Positions 1 through 8,128 of a stretch of DNA of 64,000 bases are shown here, piece by piece. The DNA comes from JADCRZ01 sp037718865. GTDB taxonomy: Bacteria > Bacteroidota > Bacteroidia > Chitinophagales > Chitinophagaceae. A program made the translations under genes and the position numbers. The DNA lies in the NCBI GenBank assembly GCA_037718865.1, contig JBBJMP010000029.1, positions 9,905-73,904 of the forward strand, in the 5' to 3' direction. Under the pieces are notes generated by a model that was not told the DNA's origin, ran no database searches, and saw only the letters and a program-made list of their open reading frames with translations. Position 1 is the first letter of the stretch, and every line of letters begins with the position of its first letter.

Positions 1-260
1 ACAAAAGTTGGGTCGCAAGGTGAATGAGGTTCTAGCATTCCTGCTTTTCCTTTTTTATCAATTTCCCAATTAAAAGTTATTGCGGCAAAAGGCAAATTCA
101 ACGCTTCTATAATAGAGCGCTTTACTTGTTGGCCACTTGCATAAGCCATCTTGTAACCAAACTGCGGGTCGTAATAAAACTTTTGCCCTTCATTAACGGC
201 AAATACAGTGTGTTCGGCATGTCTTAAGCCTCTAATGTAGACAAATGGTGAATTATTCAT
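1..260 (-). CDS. cas7: Cas7-like CRISPR effector backbone subunit (5' part only)
   Basis: The gene starts at the ATG complementary to 258-260 and runs off the left edge, so only about 86 residues are visible. It begins MNNSPFVYIRGLRHAEHTVF. The start lies 7 bp after the stop of the preceding large-subunit-like gene, so it is the fifth gene of the same operon. I call it Cas7 because a Cas7 is otherwise missing from the set and because the N-terminus (short strand, an 'RGLRHAEHTVF' stretch, then a 'YDPQFGYKMAYASGQQVKRSI' stretch with a conserved-looking SGQQVKRS) fits Cas7/Csp2/DevR-type proteins. Cas7 would coat the crRNA spacer in Cascade. Most of the fold lies outside the window, so the assignment leans on context. 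Confidence 0.65.
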   Translation of the reverse strand, partial: MNNSPFVYIRGLRHAEHTVFAVNEGQKFYYDPQFGYKMAYASGQQVKRSIIEALNLPFAAITFNWEIDKKGKAGMLEPHSPCDPTF

Positions 261-267
261 ATTTGCT

Positions 268-1590
268 TTAGTTTTTAAATTTTTGATAAGTATATTCAAA
301 ACGGGTCAATGTTATAAATAGCGGAAAATTGTCAGATGGCATTTTTAGTATTTCTTCAACGACCATTCTAAAAGTTTCTCTATTAGTGGGCTGTTGAACA
401 AGAGCAGATGTGATTTTTTCTATAAATTCTTTAATGTTTTTAGAATCACGTACCTCCTGGGAAAGCGTTGAAAAAATCTTTTTGCCTCTTTCATCTGCAG
501 TTTCTAGCTCAATCAAAGCGGAAGCGATTCTGGATGCTAAGTTGAGTAATTCGGTTTTGTTTAACATGGCTATTATCCAGATTTTGTATATTTGATAATA
601 TAAGAATGATTCTTCTGTTGAAAATTTAAACTCTTTGCCCTGTGCATACAGAATACTGCCCTTTGGCATAAATTCTCTAAGTTTATCAGGTTCAAATGCT
701 TTCAAGCCAATTGTGCTTAGTTGGCAGGCGCTTTTGAAATTGTAAAAAGTAGACAGTTCTTCTATTTCTTTATCTGAAAGTACCGTTTCACTTTCATTTA
801 TGAAAAGTACATCCCTCATCTCATACATCTTTTGCACGTCAGGTAGTATTATTTTTATGAATCCGTATGTAGAATTCATTTTAGATAATACATAAGCATA
901 TCCGGTAATTATTTTATTAGGTAAAACTTTAGATAAACTAAAAACAATTTTTATCCATGGCATAGTAATAATTGCAGAAGAACCTGTTTCTTCAGATTCA
1001 TTTCCGATTGGAACTTCAACATTATCACCTAAAGAGTCTAAGTCAGAATGAGAAGTTGAATGCCATAACCAATAGCCATTCCAAGTTTCTATTTGGCGGG
1101 ATTTTATATTAGGTGTTTGACTAATAAATTTTCTATAAAAGCGCCATCCAGTAAAAATAATCCAAAGTATTTCATCCTCATTAATTAGCAAAAGTCCCCC
1201 TTTAAGGCCAACAGCGAAACCTTGCCCAATCCAAGACGCATATATTTCTTCTTCGTCAATCATACAATCAAGACTTGTAACCTGCCCGGAAGTAACTTCT
1301 GTAACATTTTCAGCAGCGTATCCAACATATGTTGATCCACTTTTCCTTCCTTGGGAAACATCATTATGTAATCTAGCAAGCCTTATTAATGATTCTTTCT
1401 TCCCTCCATTTATATCTTCCTTTCCAATTTTTTGAAAAAAGGTTGAACCATGAACATGCATTAAATGCTTATCATCATCAAAAAACAAGGGAAAAAGGAC
1501 ATCATCAAAGAACTCACGAGCAGATAAATTTTTACCTTCTCTGTCATTATAAAGCTTTAAGAATTTTCTTCCTATATAACTGGTGTACAT
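268..1590 (-). CDS. Cas8-like large subunit of a type I CRISPR effector (putative)
   Basis: A 440-residue protein with no motif I can read as catalytic. It sits between cas3 (2 bp upstream gap) and the cas7-like gene (7 bp downstream gap), exactly where a Cascade large subunit would be needed. The size suits Cas8 proteins of the compact Bacteroidota systems (Csp1, the PGING-type subunit, is the family I would test first). The sequence has aromatic-rich stretches (WIIFTGWRFYRKF, ETWNGYWLWHS) and a helical C-terminus, compatible with a large subunit. Its expected role is PAM recognition and Cas3 recruitment. The family assignment comes from position and size rather than sequence recognition. 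Confidence 0.55.
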   Translation of the reverse strand: MYTSYIGRKFLKLYNDREGKNLSAREFFDDVLFPLFFDDDKHLMHVHGSTFFQKIGKEDINGGKKESLIRLARLHNDVSQGRKSGSTYVGYAAENVTEVTSGQVTSLDCMIDEEEIYASWIGQGFAVGLKGGLLLINEDEILWIIFTGWRFYRKFISQTPNIKSRQIETWNGYWLWHSTSHSDLDSLGDNVEVPIGNESEETGSSAIITMPWIKIVFSLSKVLPNKIITGYAYVLSKMNSTYGFIKIILPDVQKMYEMRDVLFINESETVLSDKEIEELSTFYNFKSACQLSTIGLKAFEPDKLREFMPKGSILYAQGKEFKFSTEESFLYYQIYKIWIIAMLNKTELLNLASRIASALIELETADERGKKIFSTLSQEVRDSKNIKEFIEKITSALVQQPTNRETFRMVVEEILKMPSDNFPLFITLTRFEYTYQKFKN

Positions 1591-1592
1591 GA

Positions 1593-3755
1593 TTATAAGA
1601 CATTTTCGCGTTCAACTAATTGTAATCCAAACTGCTTGTATTCGTCTATATTTTGTGGCACTACAAATGGATATGCTCCTACCTGCAACTGTTCATATTC
1701 CGACTTGTAACGGGAAAGTGTTTTCCAATTAATAGGAATTTCCATGTGGATTCGTTCTTCCCAGCTTGCGGTTAAATAAGTTTCCCTGTCTTCTTCCAAA
1801 ATGCAAACAGCCCCTTCAATTTCCAAAGCTTCGATTAAAACAGAACGCTTGTTGTCTGTCAACTCTTTAAGTTTAAAATTGCCTTCTTTAAATTTTAGAT
1901 GCATGTCGATTTCTTTTATCTCCAGTATGGGGTAAACGGTATCAATTTTTTCCTGTAGACTTCTTTCTTTAAGTAATGTGCCATTATCAGGTAACTGGTC
2001 GAAGCTTAATTTTAAAACTTCCATTTTATAAGGCAATACACTTCCTTGGGGTGCTATAATATGGATAGGCTTAAATTTACCAATCGTATCCTTATTTCTT
2101 TTACGGTTAACACGTCCGAAACGCTGGATTAAACTATCTAAAGGTGCACATTGGGTTATCATCCTGTCAAAGCTTATATCAAGGCTCACCTCTACCACTT
2201 GAGTTGCCACAACAATACAAGGTGAGTGCCCGGGATTTTTATAGTCATCTCCATTAAATTCCTTCTTTAATTGAATTTCCCTTTCAACCCTATCACCTCT
2301 TCTGAATCTGCTATGAATAAGCATCTTGGGAACATTAGAAAACAGTCTTTTATATGACTTAAAGGCTTCTTGCGCTTTTTTGATGGTATTGAATATAACC
2401 AGAACCTTTTCTTTCCCTTTTATTGCTTTCTCTAAAACGCCCTCCACATCGGATTCAGCTTCATACTTATATATTTCATGGCGATCAAATTTATCTAAGA
2501 CCTTCTCTGACAGTTTAACTTCATAAACCTTTTCAGGACCACCTAATATTTTCAACAGCTCATTATACAATACTGACGGCATGGTAGCAGTGCCAATATG
2601 AACCCGGCATTCAAGAACCAACATCGCCTTTACAATTTCCAGTACCATAGCTTTTGAGTAATCAGAATAAGTATGTACTTCGTCAAGAATGATATCACAA
2701 CCTTTAATATCGAGTATAACACTTTCAAAGCCAGATGTACCAAAAATGATTGCGGCCAATTGATGCGGAGTAAGCACTTTAACTGCCGAACCAATTAATG
2801 GTTGCAATATTTGCTCATCAAGATTTTTGCCTACTACTATCCTGGAAGTTGAATGCAATAGCCGGATATCCTTATTAGGAATAGTATCTTTAAACCGCTG
2901 CCACATTGCATTAATGGATGCCTGAAAAGGCAAAGTATAAAAGAAGCGTTCTTTGGTTCTACGTAAAAGAAAGTCTGTCTTGCCTGCTCCGGTTGGAGCG
3001 ACAACTAATGTATGTTTTCTGCTGTCATTTACCGGAACTTCTGACAATGGAAATAAATCGCTAACTCTTAAACTATCATTATAAAACGCAATATTTGGCT
3101 TTTCAAACAAATGTTTAAGTTGTTCATTTGTTTTATTATTAAATGCAGATGCAAAATGATCGCTTGCTTTAAGTAGTCCTCTCCAGGGTGACCAACCGAA
3201 TTTCTTAGACTCACAATATTGCACAGCATAAGCTAAAGCAATCTTTGCTTCATTCAAACTAATGCAAGGACAATCGTACTCAAAATGATTGAGAATTTGC
3301 TTGCCGTAATGATACCAATTTTCCCATTCTATTAAATGATTACCTATCCAATCCCTGCAATTATCATCTAAATCTAATATCCCTCTATTCTTATTGTCAT
3401 TTTGAATCGACTTGTGATGGGCTACCACCATATCAATTATTACATCCCATTCACTTTTGGAAAACGCAGGTAAAAAGGCAAGAGATGAAAGTTCATGCCT
3501 ATGAATATATTTCTCGTATTCTCTTTGTGCAACCAATGAATTACAGTTAATCTTATTTATTTTGTTTTGAAAGTTAGGATGTGCTTTACCCAAATCATGA
3601 AGTACTGCACCTTTACGGGCTATTGAAGTGTCAAAATTTGCATTTATTCCACTCACAATTTTTTCAATTGCAGATACAACATGCTCTGTATGTTCCAATA
3701 ACGACACATTACCATATTGAATACTTTTGGCTAATATTTCATTCAACTCTTTCAT
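1593..3755 (-). CDS. cas3: CRISPR-associated HD nuclease-helicase Cas3
   Basis: 720 residues with the full Cas3 layout. The N-terminal HD nuclease has an HDLGK motif near residue 53 followed by further histidines (HRHE, VAHHKS). The SF2 helicase has Walker A (APTGAGKT, about residue 255), a DEVH box (about 358), the motif V region (VATQVVEVSLD) and motif VI (QRFGRVNR, about 546). Cas3 unwinds and degrades the non-target strand after Cascade binds. The start overlaps the stop of cas5 by 4 bp (ATGA), indicating translational coupling. No frameshift or missing key residue is seen, so the enzyme looks functional. Its position in mid-operon, between cas5 and the large subunit, is unusual. Confidence 0.95.
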   Translation of the reverse strand: MKELNEILAKSIQYGNVSLLEHTEHVVSAIEKIVSGINANFDTSIARKGAVLHDLGKAHPNFQNKINKINCNSLVAQREYEKYIHRHELSSLAFLPAFSKSEWDVIIDMVVAHHKSIQNDNKNRGILDLDDNCRDWIGNHLIEWENWYHYGKQILNHFEYDCPCISLNEAKIALAYAVQYCESKKFGWSPWRGLLKASDHFASAFNNKTNEQLKHLFEKPNIAFYNDSLRVSDLFPLSEVPVNDSRKHTLVVAPTGAGKTDFLLRRTKERFFYTLPFQASINAMWQRFKDTIPNKDIRLLHSTSRIVVGKNLDEQILQPLIGSAVKVLTPHQLAAIIFGTSGFESVILDIKGCDIILDEVHTYSDYSKAMVLEIVKAMLVLECRVHIGTATMPSVLYNELLKILGGPEKVYEVKLSEKVLDKFDRHEIYKYEAESDVEGVLEKAIKGKEKVLVIFNTIKKAQEAFKSYKRLFSNVPKMLIHSRFRRGDRVEREIQLKKEFNGDDYKNPGHSPCIVVATQVVEVSLDISFDRMITQCAPLDSLIQRFGRVNRKRNKDTIGKFKPIHIIAPQGSVLPYKMEVLKLSFDQLPDNGTLLKERSLQEKIDTVYPILEIKEIDMHLKFKEGNFKLKELTDNKRSVLIEALEIEGAVCILEEDRETYLTASWEERIHMEIPINWKTLSRYKSEYEQLQVGAYPFVVPQNIDEYKQFGLQLVERENVL

Positions 3756-4324
3756 TGGTTGCGTATAGGATTTCCGGTAATTTTTAATTCACCAAACATT
3801 TCAACCGAGTTATTAAAACGATTATGACCTACTTTAAATCCTTGATCCTTTGAAGTAAAGTGTAATTCAAACCCATTGATTTCATCAAAATTCGTTTTAC
3901 CCATATCTAACATTTCTTCAGGAAGTAACAAATCTTCATTTCTACATAAACAAATTGTTTGCATTGCAGCCTTTTCTGCATCATTTGCATTTTCAAAAGC
4001 CAAATAAAGATTAGGATTCAGCATTACTCCTCTTTTTAAGATACCTAGGTTAGTCTTAAATATTCCTTTTTCTTTTGAGAATTGAAAACCACCTTTGGCC
4101 CATGTTCTCTCCTGCTGAATATCAATACCGGAATAATTCAATCTGTATCGTCGGATTTTTAAAATACCGTTCTTAATAAGTAATTCTGGAAATAATTTTT
4201 TTTCAATACCTTCTAAAATAGAGGGTGTTAGAAACTGCTGTGAAAAAGTTTCACTATCTCTCACAGCAGTCCAAGGCTTAATAAAACCAAACGGGCCAGA
4301 GTATTTTACTACATAATAATTCAT
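3752..4324 (-). CDS. cas5: Cas5 family CRISPR effector subunit
   Basis: A 190-residue RAMP-type protein. The N-terminus (YVVKYSGPFGFIKPWTAVRD, then QQFLTPSILEGIEKKLF) matches the usual Cas5 pattern: a first beta strand, an F-x-KP-x-T element and a following 'TPS-x-I-x-G' helix start. Cas5 caps the 5' handle of crRNA in type I Cascade. It starts 7 bp after cas6 and its stop overlaps the cas3 start, so it belongs to the same transcript. It is shorter than typical I-B Cas5 proteins of roughly 230 residues, which fits the compact Bacteroidota (PGING-like) form. Exact subtype is not certain. Confidence 0.8.
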   Translation of the reverse strand: MNYYVVKYSGPFGFIKPWTAVRDSETFSQQFLTPSILEGIEKKLFPELLIKNGILKIRRYRLNYSGIDIQQERTWAKGGFQFSKEKGIFKTNLGILKRGVMLNPNLYLAFENANDAEKAAMQTICLCRNEDLLLPEEMLDMGKTNFDEINGFELHFTSKDQGFKVGHNRFNNSVEMFGELKITGNPIRNQ

Positions 4325-4331
4325 AGAAAAT

Positions 4332-4991
4332 TTATTTTAAAGCTCCAAATCCAATTCCTGTACTATTACCTACTCCAACGTTCCAGGCGAACGTAAGTTG
4401 CTCGGGAGTTCCGCTTATGATTACTGGACATATGTTTACCCTGTTATTAACTTCTTTATACTTTATAATTTTAGTTTGAGGATTAGAATAGGTTGTATCA
4501 AATTCTACGTTCAAATCTTCCGTTGAAAGATTACTGATAGCAAGTTTCTTCTTTAAAGTTTCAGTAAGGAATTCACTACTTCTGTTATCATCATAAGTAA
4601 TATGTTTTTCATTATTGCTAAATCTTCTTTTGATAAAAACGGGGCTTGCAACTAAAAACTTTTTTTGAACAGAAAATTCTCTATTTTCTTCAATTTGCAC
4701 ATCAGAAACACTTGATCCAAAACATACTGATGGATCGATTAAAATTCCTTTTAGAATAAGCTTGATTAAAGAGTCCTCGTGAGCACTTATAAAAAAGTAG
4801 GAGTCTATTTTAAGGTTTATTCCTTTGGTCTTTGCTTCCACATTTAGGAGCCATGAAAAGGAGTAAAGACTCAAGGAATCATGTTTATCATTACCTGAAC
4901 CTAACCATTTATGCAGCGCACCGGTTAAGTAAGGTTGATAATTGAACGGGATAATTTTTTTATTCCGTGTAAGTTTTAAATATAATCTCAT
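4332..4991 (-). CDS. cas6: CRISPR pre-crRNA endoribonuclease Cas6 (operon copy)
   Basis: 219 residues with a RAMP fold signature: an N-terminal beta strand followed by PFNYQPYLTGALHKWLG, and the C-terminal glycine-rich loop NVGVGNSTGIGFGALK typical of Cas6. Histidines in the first helix (ALHKWL) and soon after (DKHDSLSLYSF) are candidate catalytic residues. Cas6 cuts the CRISPR repeat in pre-crRNA. It is the first gene of the minus-strand cas operon, so the operon promoter must lie in 4992-5202. The array it would serve is not in the window. Confidence 0.88.
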   Translation of the reverse strand: MRLYLKLTRNKKIIPFNYQPYLTGALHKWLGSGNDKHDSLSLYSFSWLLNVEAKTKGINLKIDSYFFISAHEDSLIKLILKGILIDPSVCFGSSVSDVQIEENREFSVQKKFLVASPVFIKRRFSNNEKHITYDDNRSSEFLTETLKKKLAISNLSTEDLNVEFDTTYSNPQTKIIKYKEVNNRVNICPVIISGTPEQLTFAWNVGVGNSTGIGFGALK

Positions 4992-5202
4992 TTGAACGCT
5001 TTAAATACAAACTTTTATTTACTTATAATAAAGGAAATCTCTTAAAGGGCAAATAAAAAATAGTTTTTTTTGATGAAATAATTCATACTTTCGTACAAAT
5101 ATACCAATATTAATAGTTATTAAGAAAAAAGCCCGATTTTGGAATGGAAATATATTTATAGTAATTACTTATTAATTGACCCACATTCGGGCATTTTGAA
5201 GA
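4992..5202. promoter_or_regulatory. AT-rich divergent promoter region between cas6 and the DUF6934 gene
   Basis: This 211-bp gap separates two divergently transcribed genes and must hold both promoters. It contains an inverted pair GCCCGA (5131-5136) and TCGGGC (5187-5192) separated by 50 bp, the second half lying about 10 bp before the ATG at 5203. I could not settle on a convincing -33/-7 pair for either side. No CRISPR repeat is present here. Confidence 0.4.
5131..5192. repeat. Inverted repeat GCCCGA...TCGGGC upstream of DUF6934 gene
   Basis: GCCCGA at 5131-5136 and its reverse complement TCGGGC at 5187-5192 flank an AT-rich loop. They stand out as GC-rich islands in a very AT-rich gap. 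The right half would fall in the 5' leader of the gene starting at 5203, so it could be an operator or an RNA stem. Function is unknown. Confidence 0.45.
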
Positions 5203-5652
5203 ATGAATCAACCATTTTATAATTTTTCTATATTAAACCAAGCACTCAGATTCGACTTTTTAAGTGTAGGGAAAAAAGTTGTTCCAAAATCAATTCTTTA
5301 TACAAAAACAGAAATAAGTAATCTTTATTCACTTGCTTTAGTTGATGTGTACAATGATGGTTCATCAGACGATATTTGTGTAAGTAACAATGGTGACATG
5401 GAAAAAATTTTGGTTACGGTTTTTCAGACTTTTTCTATTTTTTTTACAAATTATCCTGATTCTATAATAGCTTTCCAAGGTAGCACTCCTTCCAGAACAC
5501 GTCTGTATCGTATAGCTATTTCACATGAATTAGCAAACATAAATAAAGTTTATAATGTATGGGGAATTGCTGGTGAAATATATCGTCCTTTCGAAAAAGA
5601 TCATAATTACACTGGCTTTTTATTTTCGTTAAAAACTATTAATATTGGGTGA
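5203..5652 (+). CDS. DUF6934 family protein
   Basis: A 149-residue protein that I recognise as DUF6934-like: the central stretch 'SNNGDMEKILVTVFQTFSIFFTNYPDSIIAFQGSTPSRTRLYRIAI' has the SNNGD, FF-x-x-YP and GST-x-x-RTRLYR elements of that family. Function is not established. The family is frequent in Bacteroidota genomes and is often followed by a tiny gene, as here (5684-5842). This pairing resembles a toxin-antitoxin or small accessory module, but that is inference only. It is divergent from the cas operon and AT-rich like it. No signal peptide or membrane segment. Confidence 0.7.
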   Translation: MNQPFYNFSILNQALRFDFLSVGKKVVPKSILYTKTEISNLYSLALVDVYNDGSSDDICVSNNGDMEKILVTVFQTFSIFFTNYPDSIIAFQGSTPSRTRLYRIAISHELANINKVYNVWGIAGEIYRPFEKDHNYTGFLFSLKTINIG

Positions 5653-5683
5653 AACGCATTAATATTGCATAAGCAATAGTATA

Positions 5684-5842
5684 ATGTCGAATTCGATTAA
5701 ATCAGATAAACCTTCTCAATCACCCAAAACATCCGGTCGCTTTGCCACACCCGAAAAAGCCGCCCAGGAAAAAAATGCCCCTTTGATAGCTCATATTAAG
5801 AAAATAGGTTTAAAAGTTGTAAAAACGGATTCTTCCAAATAA
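5684..5842 (+). CDS. Small basic protein following DUF6934
   Basis: A 52-codon frame starting ATG at 5684 and ending TAA at 5840-5842, 31 bp after the DUF6934 stop and on the same strand. The product is hydrophilic: MSNSIKSDKPSQSPKTSGRF, then ATPEKAAQEKN and a C-terminal helix-like segment with several lysines. I recall no named family. The codon pattern is plausible for a real gene and the position suggests co-transcription with DUF6934. Too short for certainty. Confidence 0.5.
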   Translation: MSNSIKSDKPSQSPKTSGRFATPEKAAQEKNAPLIAHIKKIGLKVVKTDSSK

Positions 5843-5996
5843 ATCACTTGAGACTATTTTCTCTCTTAATACCACTGACTACGTATCAAACAAAGTAAAG
5901 CGACTTCAAGGGAATTCCCTATAAAGCAACAACTTATTGCTCATTCTACTTCTCCCATCAACAATACTAACAAATAAATCCATTAAGAAAACCCCC

Positions 5997-7208
5997 TCAA
6001 TACATCCATCCAAACAACCACAGCGGTATCTTCCTCAAAGCACCTGTTTCCATGTCGTCTGCCGCTACATAAGCGTTAGGCACATCTTTTACCTGATCCA
6101 TGGTTTTTCCCCTGCCACCTGTTTCAAACACGTACTGATCATTCACTTTAAAATCGCCCGCCGGGGGTAACGCAATATCATAGCCTGCATTCAGATGCTG
6201 GTTTAAGAAAAATGTCTCGCGCAGCGTGCCTTTGTTGGCCGTTTCAGGTGAAAGTGCATACTGCAGGTTGGTATTTTCAAGATATATTTTATCCGGCTTT
6301 TGTAAAATACTGATGCTTTTACCTGCGGTTGACAGGGTATTTATCAGCTTCGCTTTTTCCAGGTAATAAATATATTGTACCAATGTATTGCGGGTAATCC
6401 CGATTTTCTCACTCAGCTTACTTACATTCGGTTTAAAAGGAACATTCACCGACAAAATATACAGCAACTGGTAAATTTTTCGCGTATTGGCAGCGCTGAA
6501 ACCTTCCACAAACTGCAGATCGGTTTCTATTACCATCTTCACCACCTGTTCCAACCTTATTGGATACGTGTGAATGTTTTCTTTAAAGAACGGATAGTAG
6601 CCATAACGTAGATAATGCTGAAAGTGCAGCAGCGGTTTAAAAATGCCGCTCATATCGCCGGCAATCTGCACGTGCTTATCTACTATATCCCGCAGACTGA
6701 TTGCCGGAAAACTGCCCGTACCGGTAAACTGCAGGAACTCGCGGAACGATAGTCCAGGCAGATAATATTGCACCGCCCGCCTGCTCAGATCTGTATTCTG
6801 CCGAAGCATATCACTAATGGAAGACCCGGTAAAAATAATTTTAAGATCCTGGTAAAAATCATAGCTGTTTTTTATTTCCCTTGCCCAATTTGGATACTTA
6901 TGCACTTCATCCAGCAAGAGTAATTTTCCTCCCTCTTCGCTGAAGCGGGCGGCCACATCCGACAGCCTGTTTTCACTGAAATAAATGTCGTCCAGCGTCA
7001 GGTATAATACTTCGTTATCCGGCCCAAATGCGCCCCTGGCGTATTGCAATAATAACGTCGTTTTTCCAGTTCCCCGCGCTCCCAAAATGCCAATCAACCG
7101 GTTTGTCCAATCAATCTTTTCCATCATTGAACGAACTATGTTTTGTTGTTGATTTCTGACCAGGAGGTTGGATTTTTGAAACAGGTTTTCAATATTTGCT
7201 TCATTCAT
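5997..7208 (-). CDS. AAA family ATPase with DUF4143-type C-terminus
   Basis: 403 residues. The N-terminal P-loop ATPase has Walker A GARGTGKTTLL near residue 46 and Walker B LLLLDEVHKYPNW near 99, the latter being the signature of the AAA_14 group. The middle has a helix-turn-helix-like segment (KLSEKIGITRNTLVQYIYYLEKAKLI), and the C-terminus resembles DUF4143 with an 'FETGGRGKT' stretch in place of the nuclease-like core. These proteins are common, poorly understood bacterial ATPases. The stop lies about 150 bp from the small gene at 5842, with convergent orientation. It may be co-transcribed with the cas6 gene 66 bp upstream. Confidence 0.85.
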   Translation of the reverse strand: MNEANIENLFQKSNLLVRNQQQNIVRSMMEKIDWTNRLIGILGARGTGKTTLLLQYARGAFGPDNEVLYLTLDDIYFSENRLSDVAARFSEEGGKLLLLDEVHKYPNWAREIKNSYDFYQDLKIIFTGSSISDMLRQNTDLSRRAVQYYLPGLSFREFLQFTGTGSFPAISLRDIVDKHVQIAGDMSGIFKPLLHFQHYLRYGYYPFFKENIHTYPIRLEQVVKMVIETDLQFVEGFSAANTRKIYQLLYILSVNVPFKPNVSKLSEKIGITRNTLVQYIYYLEKAKLINTLSTAGKSISILQKPDKIYLENTNLQYALSPETANKGTLRETFFLNQHLNAGYDIALPPAGDFKVNDQYVFETGGRGKTMDQVKDVPNAYVAADDMETGALRKIPLWLFGWMY

Positions 7209-7274
7209 TAAGCAAAATTATCGTTTTTTGCTTTTTTCAAAGAGCATTTTCGATTTTATTTTGGAACCCTTTAT

Positions 7275-8057
7275 CTAAGATACCACCCCGACACATCCCA
7301 TCCCTTGCGCATTATGCAATCCCAAACCAGCAACCAACGCCAATTCCATCATTGTTTTTGGCGCCGTAACTTCCAACCGGAATTTTACATATCCTCTTAT
7401 TTTGGTTTCAGCATCTGTTCCCCCCTTTATCGTAATCAATCTGGATAACGGCGGGTGTGCAAACAAACGTACGATAATCGTCACTTTATTCCCTAAGTCT
7501 TTGTCCTCATTAAATACCGCATGATATTTTTCCAGCCAGTTATGCGACAGACAGTCAATAAAATCTTTATCTTCCGGAGAACGGTAATCATAATGCCCCC
7601 GGCTGTTCTTCCTGCCCACAACCAACGGAGAAAGCGGTTGAAGCAGGTATTGGTGGGTCTCACCATTTATTAAAGATTCCGGCAGGCTTTCTACCTGCGT
7701 AACCTGGAAAGTAGTCTTGCTTGCGGCATCCGCTATCTGCAACTGCTGATCAATAAACAGTCCTTTAATAAAGGCCTCCGCTGCCTGCGGCATATAAAAA
7801 CAAGTAATTACTTCCGCTTTGTCAGTTTGCAGTTGCATACGGTCACCTTGTTTCTGAAACGGTGTCCGGATATCGGAAAACGTAAACAATTTAAAGCTCT
7901 TGTGTCCGCTTCCATAACCGGTGTCATGCAGGAAGGATGCAAACGCTTTATCGGCCGATTGAATGATTTTATAAATAGCAGCCGATAAGGGATACTGATA
8001 GTTAAAAGGAAGCAATGCAGGTTTATGTATGGCTTGCAGCGTTAGTTTTAATTGCAT
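7275..8057 (-). CDS. cas6: Second, stand-alone Cas6 endoribonuclease
   Basis: 260 residues with the N-terminal element LLPFNYQYPLSAAIYKIIQ, then a catalytic-looking tyrosine/histidine region (AIYKII, SFLHDTGYG) followed by KLFTFSD, and the C-terminal glycine-rich loop GLGLHNAQGMGCVGVV. This matches the archaeal-type Cas6 with a Tyr-His-Lys site. It is clearly different from the Cas6 at 4332-4991 and more GC-rich. It lies 71 bp after a SNF2 helicase and 66 bp before an AAA ATPase, with no other cas gene around it. It could process a separate array (for example type III) elsewhere in the genome, or have a different RNA target. Confidence 0.85.
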   Translation of the reverse strand: MQLKLTLQAIHKPALLPFNYQYPLSAAIYKIIQSADKAFASFLHDTGYGSGHKSFKLFTFSDIRTPFQKQGDRMQLQTDKAEVITCFYMPQAAEAFIKGLFIDQQLQIADAASKTTFQVTQVESLPESLINGETHQYLLQPLSPLVVGRKNSRGHYDYRSPEDKDFIDCLSHNWLEKYHAVFNEDKDLGNKVTIIVRLFAHPPLSRLITIKGGTDAETKIRGYVKFRLEVTAPKTMMELALVAGLGLHNAQGMGCVGVVS

Positions 8058-8128
8058 AAATTAATTAAAGTAATATACATTCATTTAAACAATACGGGAA
8101 ATAAAATTGACTGATTAATAACTTTGGA

